Notes: generated by a model not told the origin, from the sequence alone. 64,000 nt of DNA from Maricaulaceae bacterium EIL42A08 (GCA_024178355.1 JAMZNZ010000006.1:124001-188000); one strand, 5' to 3'; shown: positions 34,662-46,579, numbered from the stretch's first letter. Program-made: numbers and translations.

Positions 34662-36365
34662 ATGACAGGCGGGCAGCAGGCTATGGCGGGCAAAGATACC
34701 CATCACGAAGTCTTTGTGAAAAAACACAAAAAGGCCTCATGGACCCTGGTTGAAGCGATTGTGGATCGCAATGATGCCATGGCGCTGGGGCAAAAGTTGA
34801 AGAATGCCCATCCGCAAGGGTCGGTGCGTGTCGTCAAGGAAGTCTGGCAGCCGTCTGAAGGTGAATTTCTTGGCACCACCATTTTCGAATCGGGCAATGA
34901 GCCGTTTTCAGACCCTGAAGAGAAGACGGCTGAGGCGTCGATTCCCTGCCTGACACCGTCTGATCTGGCCGGTCCAGCTGCGCGCGATACAATGCGCCGC
35001 GTACTCTCGGGCTGGTTGGAGCGTAACCAGGCCGTCCCGATGGAGCTCTTGCACCGGGCTGATCTGATTGAGGATCTCGACGGCTCCGACACCGATCTTC
35101 AGCATGCCATCCAGAAAGTCGCTTTGGCCCGCGCCAGCCAGTCCGATGCTTCGGTTCACGCCTATGTGCGCCTGATCACAGAGCTGGTGGAAAAGGGCGT
35201 GACCCAGGCGCGCAAGGAAGCCAAGGCCGCAAAAAAATCACCGAAGGGCAATTCCTTTGCTGAAATTGTCAGCAAAATCCATTCAGAGGGCGCACCGGAG
35301 AAGCGACTGCGAAAGGCCATCGCCGAGCAGCTGAGTGATGCCAGAGACTTTGGAGAGAAGGCCGAGCTGATCCTGCAGATGCACAAGGACCTGCCCGATG
35401 ATCCCGAAGCACGCGCGTTTGCAGCACGCGAGACGGACAACTTCCTGGCTGAAATCCTCAGTTTTGATGGTGGCCTGCGCGGTGTGATCGGCAATGCGCC
35501 TGAGCTGGGTGATCAGATCACACGGATGACTGCGCTCTATGAAGGTAAACCGGATAGCGAGGACCTGGCCGAGGCTCCCAAATCATCCCGTGAGCTTGCA
35601 GCGAGCTTTGCTGAAAAGGCTTTTCCCACCAGCCATATTGAGATCGCCAAGCGTATTCTTGATGCTTTGCGCGCACCCAAACGCTTTCGTCCGGACAGCG
35701 TAATGGATGAGATCACGCTGGCGCGAAAGCTGGCTCAGCGCCTGATCGTGGCGGCAGGACCGAACCTGCATCCGGACTCGCTGGTGGATGCCTTCACCCA
35801 TCGCTCGGCCAAATTCCTGGCTCCTGAGGTCATTGATGAAATCCTGGAGTCGGCCAATGGCATCGAGGAGCAGATCGAGCGCCTCTACCAGGTTGAAGAC
35901 AATATCGTGGGTGACCAGAACAAGAAGAAGCTCGCCTCTTACCTTCGCGCCCGGATCGGTAGCCCGCAGGCGGAAAGCCATTTTGTGCGCGGTGAAGGTC
36001 AGCCTTTGGAGCGCCTCGCCCGCCTGACCAGTCTTCAAAGGCGGGCCTTGAAGAGCAGCTTTCCCAAGGACGCCAAGGCGGAGCTTGCGGCGGCCTTTGA
36101 TGCGCTGGGCCTCAAAGTCCTTGATGAAACCAAGATATTCACCCGGCTTGCCAACGCTGATCGTCCACCGCTTGAAAGTGCGCGGGCTCTGTTAAAGTTG
36201 GCCGCATCGGGCGTCCTGCCGACGGGGCAATGTTGCGAGGACGCCAAGGCGCGCGCCCTTCGCCTGCTAACCAGCGACCGGGGCAAGGCGGCATCTGGCG
36301 AGGCCGAGAACCGCCCGGTGCTCACTGAGATCCAATGCCTGATGGGCCAGATCGCGGCGGCTTAG
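34662..36365 (+). CDS. Unknown 567-residue protein divergent from chvI
   Basis: Starts at ATG 34662; an alternative ATG at 34683 (MAGKDTHHEVF) would remove seven residues. No signal or membrane segment. Residues 1-90 are a compact alpha/beta part (HEVFVKKHKKASWTLVEAIVDRNDAMALGQKLK, then SVRVVKEVW); from 110 to 567 it is almost all helix with charged repeats, including a highly charged stretch RKEAKAAKKSPKG near residue 188. The order is reminiscent of conserved cytoplasmic proteins of Caulobacterales and Rhodospirillales with no known function; I cannot name a family. Divergent transcription from the tandem repeats suggests ChvI control. Ends before a strong terminator. Confidence 0.82.
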   Translation: MTGGQQAMAGKDTHHEVFVKKHKKASWTLVEAIVDRNDAMALGQKLKNAHPQGSVRVVKEVWQPSEGEFLGTTIFESGNEPFSDPEEKTAEASIPCLTPSDLAGPAARDTMRRVLSGWLERNQAVPMELLHRADLIEDLDGSDTDLQHAIQKVALARASQSDASVHAYVRLITELVEKGVTQARKEAKAAKKSPKGNSFAEIVSKIHSEGAPEKRLRKAIAEQLSDARDFGEKAELILQMHKDLPDDPEARAFAARETDNFLAEILSFDGGLRGVIGNAPELGDQITRMTALYEGKPDSEDLAEAPKSSRELAASFAEKAFPTSHIEIAKRILDALRAPKRFRPDSVMDEITLARKLAQRLIVAAGPNLHPDSLVDAFTHRSAKFLAPEVIDEILESANGIEEQIERLYQVEDNIVGDQNKKKLASYLRARIGSPQAESHFVRGEGQPLERLARLTSLQRRALKSSFPKDAKAELAAAFDALGLKVLDETKIFTRLANADRPPLESARALLKLAASGVLPTGQCCEDAKARALRLLTSDRGKAASGEAENRPVLTEIQCLMGQIAAA

Positions 36366-36391
36366 GGCTTCTGAAGTGGCAAAGAACAAAG

Positions 36392-36420
36392 AACCCCGGC
36401 GTATCGCTCCGCCGGGGTTT
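36392..36420 (+). terminator. Rho-independent terminator after the 567-residue protein
   Basis: AACCCCGGCG (36392-36401), loop TATCGCTC, CGCCGGGGTT followed by T, preceded by an A run (AAAGAACAAAG); 27 bases after the stop. Confidence 0.9.
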
Positions 36421-36430
36421 GAAGTCTTGT

Positions 36431-36523
36431 CTTGGCCCGGTTGATCCGGGCCATCCATGCTGGAACGCTGGAATATTCTGTAACGGTACAGAATGGGTCC
36501 CCCGGACAAGCCGGGGGATGACC
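36431..36523. repeat. Composite palindromic repeat between the 567-residue gene and acnA
   Basis: Three hairpins in series: GGCCCGG-TTGAT-CCGGGCC, ATTCTGTAACGGTACAGAAT and CCCCCGGACAAGCCGGGGG. The outer hairpins recall the class A/B repeats (a 5-base loop between GC-rich arms), the middle one is AT-richer. Confidence 0.6.
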
Positions 36524-36540
36524 CTATGAGGTGTTACGGC

Positions 36541-39219
<2,679 letters not shown>

Positions 39220-39464
39220 GGTCTGTCCTCATGCTTGGGGGCCGGTCGCTTGCATCAGGCACGCACGCAATCGATCGGCGCAAATCCCTGTGAAAGCCAC
39301 AGGGCGGAAGGGGTTTCGCGCGCGTTTTAACGCCGTCATTTGTGCTCTGCAATGCGGCGAAGGGACTAGGCCTGCAGTAAATCTCTGAGAATAGGTCGCA
39401 AATGAGGGTGCGCAGGCGGTTTGGGGTTTGGACACAGCGCCAAAACCGGCCTAATTCTGCGGCC

Positions 39465-40109
39465 ATGAGCTTGCCTTTTCCCACCGCGTCTGACCGCGCC
39501 ACCGTGCGCGCGAGCAGCGTGACCCTGTCGCGGGGTGGACGCACGCTGGTGCGCGATCTGAATTTTGAGGCTGGACCGGGTGACGCGCTTGTCATTACCG
39601 GCCCCAACGGTGCGGGCAAAACGACGCTGCTGCGTGCGATTGCTGGCTTTATCCATCCCGATGGCGGCGACATCCATATTGAGCCTGCTGTCACGGGTCG
39701 CATCGCTTTTCTTGGTCATGCCGATGGCCTGAAGCCGGGCGAAGCCGTTCGCGATGCGCTGAGCTTCTGGTCGCTGCTTCAGGGTGTCGACAGTGCTGTG
39801 GTGGAGCCTGTCATGCGGCGCATGGCGGTGGCGCATCTGGAGAACCGGGCGTGTGGAACGCTGTCGGCGGGCCAGCGTCGGCGGACCGCGATTGCCCGTT
39901 TGGCGCTGTCCAATGCCTCTATCTGGATTCTGGATGAACCGACTGCGCCGCTTGATGCCAAAAGCCGGGCGCGGCTGGCTGACCTCATCGCAGACTTCCG
40001 CGCCTCGGGCGGGCTGGTAATCGCCACGACCCACGCTGCGCTTGACTGGCCGGACCAGACGCAGCTGGATCTCACCGAAGCTGCGACGGCTGCAAGGGTG
40101 AGCGCATGA
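39465..40109 (+). CDS. ccmA: Cytochrome c maturation ATP-binding protein CcmA
   Basis: 214-residue ABC ATPase; start ATG 39465 precedes the first strand. Walker A GPNGAGKTT, signature LSAGQRRR, Walker B IWILDEPTAPLD and the H-loop ATTHAAL are intact. With CcmB and CcmC it powers release of heme-bound CcmE (system I). The stop overlaps the ccmB start (ATGA). Confidence 0.96.
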   Translation: MSLPFPTASDRATVRASSVTLSRGGRTLVRDLNFEAGPGDALVITGPNGAGKTTLLRAIAGFIHPDGGDIHIEPAVTGRIAFLGHADGLKPGEAVRDALSFWSLLQGVDSAVVEPVMRRMAVAHLENRACGTLSAGQRRRTAIARLALSNASIWILDEPTAPLDAKSRARLADLIADFRASGGLVIATTHAALDWPDQTQLDLTEAATAARVSA

Positions 40110-40771
40110 GCGCGATGGCTCTCTTTGCTCGCGAAGTCCGGCTCGCCTGGGCGGGCGGTGGCGGTCCGGCAGGCCCGGCAGCGTTTAATCTCGCCGCCTT
40201 GGCGCTGGCGCCGCTGGCCATTGGCCCGGACGCAGAAACGCTCGCTGCAGCAGGTCCAGGCATCATCACCTTCGCCGCTTTGCTGGCGACGCTGCAGCCA
40301 GCGGAGCGCATTTTCGGTGAAGACGTCGCCGACGGCACGCTGGAGCTTTATGCGCTGTCTGGCGTCGGCCTCGCGATTGCCAGCCTGATGAAGGCACTTG
40401 CCTTTACGTTGGCCGTCTTCTGGCCGCTGCCGGCTCTGGCGTTTCTGGGCGGGCTTGCCTACGGGCTGGAGCCTGTTTCGGCACTTGTCCTGTCGGCGGG
40501 TCTGCTTCTGGCGGCTCCGGGTCTTGCGCTGGTTGCGGCTTTTGCCGGCGCGCTGGCGGCGGGCTTGAAGCGCGCCGGGCTGCTGATCGCGCTCATCGCA
40601 GCGCCTTTACAGGTGCCGCTTCTGGTCTTCGCCGCAGGTGCAGGGCGTGCAGCCATGGACGGCACGCCGACCGTGCTGCCCAACCTGATGATGGCCGCGG
40701 CCTTCACCCTCGCCGCGCTGGTTCTGGCACCGCTGGGGGCGGCGGCGGCGCTGCGCGCGAGGCTGGAGTGA
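40106..40771 (+). CDS. ccmB: Heme exporter subunit CcmB
   Basis: 221 residues with six hydrophobic segments and the FAREVRLAW N-terminus and LQPAERIFGEDVADGTLELYALSG block typical of CcmB. Membrane partner of CcmA. Followed by ccmC after 69 bases with no terminator. Confidence 0.95.
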   Translation: MSAMALFAREVRLAWAGGGGPAGPAAFNLAALALAPLAIGPDAETLAAAGPGIITFAALLATLQPAERIFGEDVADGTLELYALSGVGLAIASLMKALAFTLAVFWPLPALAFLGGLAYGLEPVSALVLSAGLLLAAPGLALVAAFAGALAAGLKRAGLLIALIAAPLQVPLLVFAAGAGRAAMDGTPTVLPNLMMAAAFTLAALVLAPLGAAAALRARLE

Positions 40772-40840
40772 CGATCACAGCCGCGTCAGGCGGTCGCTCA
40801 CCTCTTGCTCAGCCCAACACAGGACGCTAACTGACGCCTC

Positions 40841-41584
40841 ATGTGGTCTTATTTCGCCAATCCTGAACGCTTTGATCGCCTCGCCGCAGCCATGCTGCCC
40901 TGGACTTGGGGTCTGACGGTTTTGCTGTTTGCGATTGGCCTGCCCTGGGCGCTGGTGTTTTCGCCGGCCGACTACCAGCAGTCTGAAACCGTGCGCATCA
41001 TGTATGTCCACGTGCCAGCCGCCTGGCTGGCCATGGCGGCCTATGCCGGGCTTGGGGTGTCTAGCTTCGTCTACTTTATCTGGCGTCATAACCTGGCCGA
41101 CCTTGCCGCCCGGGCGCTGGCTCCGGCCGGAGCGGTCTTCGCCTTCCTCTGCTTGGTGACGGGAGCCCTGTGGGGCCGTCCCATGTGGGGCGCATGGTGG
41201 GTTTGGGATGCGCGCCTGACCTCCATGCTGGTGCTGTTCCTTCTGTATCTTGGGTACATGGCGCTGCGCGGGGCCATCGAGGATGAGAAGCTGAGGGCGC
41301 GTGCCGGATCGATCCTGGCCATGGCGGGCCTCATCAACCTGCCCATCATCAAATTCTCTGTGGACTGGTGGAATACGCTACACCAGCCTGCCAGCGTCAT
41401 CCGTTTTGATGGTCCGACCATTCACGCGTCAAAGCTCTGGCCGCTGTCCATTATGGCGCTGGCCTTTACCGTGCTGCTCACTGCTCTGGTGCTGACCACC
41501 ATGCGCACGATGATTGTGGAGCGGCGACTGGAGCGCCTCGAGCGCCAGCGCGAAAGCCGTCTGGAAGCAGAGGCTGCCCTATGA
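40841..41584 (+). CDS. ccmC: Heme-handling protein CcmC
   Basis: 247 residues, six membrane segments. The tryptophan-rich periplasmic motif WGRPMWGAWWVWDARLTS (about residues 111-128) and the two heme-ligand histidines, in MYVHVPAAW near 54 and WWNTLHQP near 180, are present. Delivers heme to CcmE. The stop overlaps ccmD (ATGA). Confidence 0.97.
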   Translation: MWSYFANPERFDRLAAAMLPWTWGLTVLLFAIGLPWALVFSPADYQQSETVRIMYVHVPAAWLAMAAYAGLGVSSFVYFIWRHNLADLAARALAPAGAVFAFLCLVTGALWGRPMWGAWWVWDARLTSMLVLFLLYLGYMALRGAIEDEKLRARAGSILAMAGLINLPIIKFSVDWWNTLHQPASVIRFDGPTIHASKLWPLSIMALAFTVLLTALVLTTMRTMIVERRLERLERQRESRLEAEAAL

Positions 41585-41742
41585 CTGAGTGGCTGGGCAT
41601 GGATGGATACGCGGCCTTTGTCTGGCCCGCCTATCTTCTAACGCTGGTATGTGTGGGCGGGCTCGTGCTGCACGCGGTTTTGCGACGTCGTGCCACCGCG
41701 AAGCGTCTGGCTGAGCTGGAACAGGTCGAGGGCGAGGCATGA
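41581..41742 (+). CDS. ccmD: Small heme-export accessory protein CcmD
   Basis: 53 residues, too short for most gene finders. MTEWLGMDGYAAFVWPAYLLTLVCVGG... has one transmembrane helix and the conserved GGYAAFVWPAY-like N-terminus, followed by a charged cytoplasmic tail (RRRATAKRLAELEQVE). It overlaps both ccmC and ccmG by four bases. CcmD stabilises CcmABC and helps release heme-CcmE (established in E. coli). Confidence 0.93.
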   Translation: MTEWLGMDGYAAFVWPAYLLTLVCVGGLVLHAVLRRRATAKRLAELEQVEGEA

Positions 41743-42314
41743 ACCGCATCCTGATGGCCGCGCCGCTGATGACCATCGCGCTGATCCTTGGCGTCATGGG
41801 TTATGCGCTGTTCAACAATAAAGGGGGCATCGACCCCCAGGTGGGTCAGCCGGTCCCGGCTTTGCCGCTAAGAGATTTTCCCGGCGGTGAAGGCGACTTT
41901 GATCCTGCCATGGTTGAGGGGCCGTACCTGTTGAATTTCTGGGCCAGCTGGTGCCCGCCCTGTGTGGTGGAGCACCCCCTGCTTCAAGAGCTTCATGACC
42001 AGGGCGTTCCGATCATGGGGGTCGTCTATAAGGATGAGCCCGCGGATGCGAACCGCTTCCTCAATCGCCTGGGTGATCCCTTTGCAGCCCTGGCTGCGGA
42101 CGAGGAAGGCCGGGTCGGCTTTGAGCTGGGCGTGACCGGCCCGCCGGAGACCTTCCTGGTGGACGCAGACGGGATTGTGCGCGCGCGCTGGCGCGGTGCG
42201 GTGACCGACCAGGTCTGGGTCAGCGTGTTTGAAGACGAATGGAACGCGGCTGGCGGAGCGCCCGTTGATGTGCGTCAACTGCCCAGCCTCGGGGCCCCGG
42301 CCTCGGCGTCCTAG
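41739..42314 (+). CDS. ccmG: Thiol:disulphide interchange protein CcmG/DsbE
   Basis: 191 residues. N-terminal anchor (residues 6-24) then a periplasmic thioredoxin fold with the active site FWASWCPPC near residue 70 and the conserved GVTGPPETFLVD near 145. It reduces apocytochrome c cysteines for heme attachment. Last gene of ccmABCDG here; ccmE, ccmF and ccmH must lie elsewhere. Its last four bases overlap the convergent MarR gene. Confidence 0.95.
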   Translation: MNRILMAAPLMTIALILGVMGYALFNNKGGIDPQVGQPVPALPLRDFPGGEGDFDPAMVEGPYLLNFWASWCPPCVVEHPLLQELHDQGVPIMGVVYKDEPADANRFLNRLGDPFAALAADEEGRVGFELGVTGPPETFLVDADGIVRARWRGAVTDQVWVSVFEDEWNAAGGAPVDVRQLPSLGAPASAS

Positions 42315-42880
42315 TCTTCCGCCTTCTTCTTCTTCGCTTTTTTCTTTTTCTTCTTGGCTTTTTCGGCGGCCTTGGCCTTGGCTTTCGCCTTCTTGGCCTT
42401 GACCTTGGCTTTTTTAGCTTCGGCCTTGGCCGCCTCAGCCCCCAGATCTACGGCGCGGGAAATCCGGCTCAGGGCTTCGGCAAAGCTGGCGCGCTTGTTT
42501 TTAGGCAAGGCCGCGAGGATAGCAGCATCGGCCGCCTTGGCACCTTCAATCGCGGAGTTGAAAAGCGTGCGTCCGGCTTCGGTGAAGCGGATGGAGTTGG
42601 CGCGGGCGTCGCCGGGAGCTTTCTGGCGCTCCAGATAGCCCTTCTTGGCCATACGCGAGACCAGCTCTGCCAGCGTAGAACGGTCGATACCGGTGGACTT
42701 GACCAGTTCGGTCTGGGTCAGGCCTTCCTTGGCGTTGACCGCACACAAAACCGCAAACTGGCGCTGTGTGATCTCGACACCGCCGGACGCTTCGGCAAAC
42801 TGGTCAGAGGCAAACTGCTGGGCGCGATGGAGGAGGTGACCTGGCGATGTAGCAAGGTCGTAATCGACATCTTCAGCCAT
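42311..42880 (-). CDS. MarR-family regulator with a lysine/alanine-rich H1-like tail
   Basis: 189 residues from ATG 42878-42880. Residues 5-140 are a MarR winged helix: TQRQFAVLCAV, GLTQTELVKSTGIDRSTLAELVSRMAKKGYLERQ (recognition helix), DARANSIRFTEAG. From about 145 to 187 the protein is almost pure Lys and Ala (AKKAKVKAKKAKAKAKAAEKAKKKKKK), a tail like that of histone H1 or bacterial AlgP/HctB. The tail would add nonspecific DNA binding. Convergent with ccmG and divergent from a Nudix gene. Confidence 0.92.
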   Translation of the reverse strand: MAEDVDYDLATSPGHLLHRAQQFASDQFAEASGGVEITQRQFAVLCAVNAKEGLTQTELVKSTGIDRSTLAELVSRMAKKGYLERQKAPGDARANSIRFTEAGRTLFNSAIEGAKAADAAILAALPKNKRASFAEALSRISRAVDLGAEAAKAEAKKAKVKAKKAKAKAKAAEKAKKKKKKAKKKKAED

Positions 42881-42949
42881 AAATCCCACCCTCTGGCGAC
42901 CGAACGCGTTGAAGATTACCAGCAATTCGCGACGGTTCCATTACACAAA

Positions 42950-42961
42950 CGTCTTGAGACG
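42950..42961. promoter_or_regulatory. Short palindrome in the marR-nudix intergenic region
   Basis: CGTCT-TG-AGACG, 12 bases, 39 bases before the Nudix start and 70 before the MarR start. A candidate operator only. Confidence 0.25.
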
Positions 42962-42999
42962 GAATTTCTTTTTAACGGGTATCCCACAGGGAGATCGCC

Positions 43000-43539
43000 A
43001 TGGCAGACCTCAACCCCGCGTTTTCCAACCGTATTCCCAGTGACGATGATCGCGTGCGCCAGATCTGTGATCATTGTGGCTTCATCGATTATGTGAACCC
43101 GAAAATCGTGGCTGGAGCCGTGGTCGAGGCTGAGGACGGACGCATCCTGATGTGCAAGCGCGCGATTGAACCCAGAAGCGGCTTTTGGACCTTGCCTGCC
43201 GGCTATATGGAAAATGGCGAGAGCGTCTCGGATGGGGCCGCGCGAGAAGCCCGGGAGGAGGCCTGCGCCGAGATCGAGATCATCGACATGCTGGGGATGT
43301 ACTCCATCCCGCGCATTTCACAGGTGCAGATCTTCTTTCGTGCGCGCCTTGCCAATCCGCATATCGCAGCGGGCCCTGAAAGCCAGGAGGTGGCGCTTTA
43401 TCAATGGGAGGAGATTCCCATGAATGAGCTGGCCTTCCCGTCGGTCCGCTGGGCGCTGGAAGACTGGCGCGCGCGTAAAGGCACGACCGGCCAGCCGCCA
43501 GCTCTGCGCACTCAAGGTGTTGATTTAAAGCCTTACTAG
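43000..43539 (+). CDS. Nudix hydrolase with N-terminal zinc-ribbon-like motif
   Basis: 179 residues, ribosome site GGGAGA before the ATG. A CDHCG motif near residue 26 may be half of a metal site. The Nudix box G-x5-E-x7-REUxEE is GYMENGESVSDGAAREAREEACAEIEI at residues 67-93. The overall build (N-terminal Cys pair, then Nudix) is that of the ADP-ribose/NADH pyrophosphatase-like cluster, but the substrate cannot be decided from sequence. Confidence 0.9.
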   Translation: MADLNPAFSNRIPSDDDRVRQICDHCGFIDYVNPKIVAGAVVEAEDGRILMCKRAIEPRSGFWTLPAGYMENGESVSDGAAREAREEACAEIEIIDMLGMYSIPRISQVQIFFRARLANPHIAAGPESQEVALYQWEEIPMNELAFPSVRWALEDWRARKGTTGQPPALRTQGVDLKPY

Positions 43540-43546
43540 TCGGCTG

Positions 43547-43750
43547 CTAGCCTCGACCGCCGGTGGGGTCGATGGGATCGTCAACGGGGCCAGGACCACC
43601 GGGATCAGCCGGTGCGCAATAGGGCCAGCCAGGAGTGTTGGGGCCACCATCAGTGCAGGTGGATTCGCCAGCTGGAATGATCGAACAGGCACCAAGGCCC
43701 AGCACAGCGATCAGAAGCACGCCTGCGCGTGCGAACGACTTGGTGTCCAT
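43547..43750 (-). CDS. Very small lipoprotein
   Basis: 67 residues, ATG 43748-43750 with a GAGGGGGAGA site. Lipobox LGAC (Cys22). The mature part has Pro, Gly and Asp and three Cys; no family recognised. It converges on the Nudix gene with a seven-base gap. Confidence 0.7.
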   Translation of the reverse strand: MDTKSFARAGVLLIAVLGLGACSIIPAGESTCTDGGPNTPGWPYCAPADPGGPGPVDDPIDPTGGRG

Positions 43751-43919
43751 GATCTCCCCCTCATGGCAGTGCGCAGACCAGCCTGCGACACGGCCCAGCC
43801 ATGATTGCGCCCTATCGCTGAGGGAGCAAGGCTCCGGTCCATTAAAGTTCACGCGGCCTTAACGCCGTTCGGGTTTGGTTAAGGCTTGATTGATGCCCGC
43901 TACCTGTTCGGAAGCCGCC

Positions 43920-45896
43920 ATGCCTGCCCGTCGCAACCGTCGTCGCTCTGCTGGTCCCAAACCCCGCCCGATCCTTCGGATGGTGGTCTCGGTCTGCATT
44001 GTGGTCAGCCTGGCGGTCGGGGCCTGGGTCATCCATCTCGCCCGCACCCTGCCTGACCTTGATGGCCTTGAAGCTGCGCCGCGCTCAGGCGAAGTGGTTC
44101 TGGTTGACCGCAACGGTCGCACGATCGCGCGCCGCGGCACCGTCTCTGAGGACGCCATTCAGGCGGATGACCTTCCTGAAGCCCTGGTGGATGCCGTGCT
44201 GGCTGTGGAGGACCGGCGTTTCTATGGTCATTTCGGCGTTGATATCATCGGCACCGGCCGCGCTGCGCTTGCGAATCTTCAAGCGGGCCGCGTAGTGCAG
44301 GGTGGCTCGACGATCACCCAGCAGCTGGCCAAAAATCTCTTCCTGACGTCTGATCGAACCATCACCCGCAAAATGCAGGAGATGATGCTGGCGCTCTGGC
44401 TGGAGCGCCGCTTCACCAAGGATGAAATTCTCGCGCTTTACCTGAACCGGGTCTATTTCGGTGCCGGAGCCTGGGGCGCTGAAGCGGCGTCGCGGCGCTA
44501 TTTCGGCAAACCGGCTGACGACCTTGCCATTGGTGAAGCGGCCCTGCTAGCCGGTTTGCTCAAAGCGCCGTCGCGTTATGCGCCCACCAATGACGCCACG
44601 CGGGCCAGCGTGCGCGCCACCGTCGTGCTCGACCTGATGCTTGCGTCCGGGCGTATAACCGAGGCTGAGCGCATTGCCGCCGCCCAGGTGCCCATCCGGG
44701 TGTCGCGTGGAGCGTCGAGCCCGGGTGCCGGCTGGTTTGCCGACTGGATCATTCCTCAGGTGCGTGAGCTGTCTGAAGGCTATACTGGCGATCTGATCGT
44801 GCGTACGACACTCGACGTAAATGCTCAGCGCGCCGCAGAGGCGGCGCTGCGCCTTGGGCTTTCAACGCCAGAGTGGGCTCGCGGGGCGAGCGAAGGCGCG
44901 CTGATTGCGCTGGATGGCGCTGGCGGTGTGGCCGCGATGGTTGGCGGGTCGGATTACCGGGAGGCTCCGTTCAATCGCTCGGTGAATGCCCTTCGCCAAC
45001 CCGGTTCAGCCTTCAAGCCATTTGTTTACCTGACGGCGTTTGAGGCCGGTTACGGCCCCGATGATATCTTTGAAGATGCGCCGGTTCGATATGGCGATTG
45101 GGCCCCTGAAAACTACAACGGTCGCTACGAAGGCGAGATGACGCTGGAGCGCGCCTTTGCTAGATCCTCAAACTCTATCGCGGTGCAGGTATCAGAGGCG
45201 GCGGGTCGCGGCTGGGTGGTCAGGGCCGCACGCCGCATGGGCATCGACAGCCCGATCCAGAATACTCACTCGCTCGCGCTGGGCTCCTATGAGGTCACCC
45301 CGATTGAGCTGGCTGCCGCGTATCTGCCCTTCATGAATGGCGGGCGTGCAGTCGATCCCCATGCGATCCTGACGATTGAAACGGCGGACGGGACACTGCT
45401 CTTTCAGCATCAGCGGGTTCAGGGTGACCTGGTATTGGCTGGACGGGTGCTGGGCCAGATGGAACAGATATTCTCTGCCACAGTGGACTATGGCACGGGC
45501 CGCGGTGCCCAGGTGGCCGGGCGAACAGTTCGCGGCAAGACCGGAACCACCAACGACTCCCGCGACGCCTGGTTTGCAGGCTGGTCCGAAGGCCTGACCG
45601 CGGTAGTCTGGATGGGCAATGACGACTTCTCGGCGACAAAGAACGCCGTTGGCGGCGCTGGTCCGGCTCGGGTATTCGCCCGCTTTATCGAGGCCACTCC
45701 GGTTTACCCGGCATCGCTGGACAGTCTTCTCGCCGACCGGAGTTTTGATCCGGTGGCCTCATTGCTTCAGGGCGATGCCGAGATGCCTGCGCCTGCTGGC
45801 GATGAGCAATTGGACGATGCTGAGGGTGGTGAAGACGGCGAGACGGATCCGCTGGCGGATCTTCTGACCCGGCTCGATACCGGCAATCGTCCCTGA
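43920..45896 (+). CDS. Bifunctional penicillin-binding protein 1 (transglycosylase/transpeptidase)
   Basis: 658 residues. I start at ATG 43920, which follows GGAAG and gives a basic cytoplasmic N-terminus (MPARRNRRRSAGPKPR) before the transmembrane helix (about 20-42). Glycosyltransferase-51 motifs EDRRFYGHFGVD, GGSTITQQLAKNLFL and RKMQEMMLALWLERR; transpeptidase motifs GSAFKPF (Ser), SSN and KTGTT. The tail after residue 600 is acidic. It polymerises and crosslinks peptidoglycan. A 1C-like or 1A-like assignment cannot be decided. Confidence 0.95.
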   Translation: MPARRNRRRSAGPKPRPILRMVVSVCIVVSLAVGAWVIHLARTLPDLDGLEAAPRSGEVVLVDRNGRTIARRGTVSEDAIQADDLPEALVDAVLAVEDRRFYGHFGVDIIGTGRAALANLQAGRVVQGGSTITQQLAKNLFLTSDRTITRKMQEMMLALWLERRFTKDEILALYLNRVYFGAGAWGAEAASRRYFGKPADDLAIGEAALLAGLLKAPSRYAPTNDATRASVRATVVLDLMLASGRITEAERIAAAQVPIRVSRGASSPGAGWFADWIIPQVRELSEGYTGDLIVRTTLDVNAQRAAEAALRLGLSTPEWARGASEGALIALDGAGGVAAMVGGSDYREAPFNRSVNALRQPGSAFKPFVYLTAFEAGYGPDDIFEDAPVRYGDWAPENYNGRYEGEMTLERAFARSSNSIAVQVSEAAGRGWVVRAARRMGIDSPIQNTHSLALGSYEVTPIELAAAYLPFMNGGRAVDPHAILTIETADGTLLFQHQRVQGDLVLAGRVLGQMEQIFSATVDYGTGRGAQVAGRTVRGKTGTTNDSRDAWFAGWSEGLTAVVWMGNDDFSATKNAVGGAGPARVFARFIEATPVYPASLDSLLADRSFDPVASLLQGDAEMPAPAGDEQLDDAEGGEDGETDPLADLLTRLDTGNRP

Positions 45897-45898
45897 TA

Positions 45899-46360
45899 TC
45901 AGCGCGGGTGGATCACGACCGTATCAAGCACGATCTGCGCGCGCCCTTCACCCAGAAGCCGGTCTGTATCCTGCTGCAGCATGTCTGCAATAAGCTCCGC
46001 ATCGGGCAGATAGCCCCACTGATACATGCGACCGCCATAGATGAGCAGGGATTCTGCGTAAGCGTCCTGTAGCCAGACCTCGCGCTCTTCAATCAGTCGC
46101 CGCGTGCTTCGCGCTGGAGCATCCAGCGCAACCCGGACCTGAAGCATGCCACGTGTGCGCCGACCGTCCTGAACCGAGGTCTGCAAGGCTGGCATGCGCA
46201 CATAGCTCGCCGCGGCTGACAGCGCGCGGCCATCATCGTCTGAAGAGGGCTCTTCAGCCGGAGGGGCTGGCGCAAAGGCCATCGCACCCGGACCTGCCGT
46301 CATCGTCAGGGCCAGGGCGGCACCAAACGCGCCAAGCGAGGATTTGAACTCGAATGCCAT
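45899..46360 (-). CDS. FliL-like periplasmic protein
   Basis: 153 residues. Signal peptide or anchor (residues 10-28), then a low-complexity linker, then residues 70-153 with the pattern of the FliL/stomatin-like fold: MLQVRVALDAP, a long helix with RRLIEEREVWLQDAY, then ELIADMLQQDTDRLLGEGRAQIVLDTVVI. No flagellar genes are nearby. The fold call is inference from pattern only. Convergent with the PBP gene. Confidence 0.5.
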   Translation of the reverse strand: MAFEFKSSLGAFGAALALTMTAGPGAMAFAPAPPAEEPSSDDDGRALSAAASYVRMPALQTSVQDGRRTRGMLQVRVALDAPARSTRRLIEEREVWLQDAYAESLLIYGGRMYQWGYLPDAELIADMLQQDTDRLLGEGRAQIVLDTVVIHPR

Positions 46361-46579
46361 GGGGTGACCCTGCCATATCGAGGTAAAAATTCCGTTCGCC
46401 TGCCTTCGCGCCGAGCAAATGGGGGTCTCACCGGGGTGAATAGCAAAGACTTAAGGCCAATCTGCGAGAACCCCCGCCCAGAAAGGCGGAGTGTTCAGCC
46501 GCTGAAATTGTCCTTGCCGTCTTGCTTGTGCCCCTGATGCGCCCTAGCTCAAGCTTCACATTGAAACGGAGCCCTGCCG

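Noticed and set aside
43855-43895. Two TTAA half-sites before the PBP gene as a CtrA box
   Set aside because: Spacing is 16 bases, not 7, so it does not fit the consensus.
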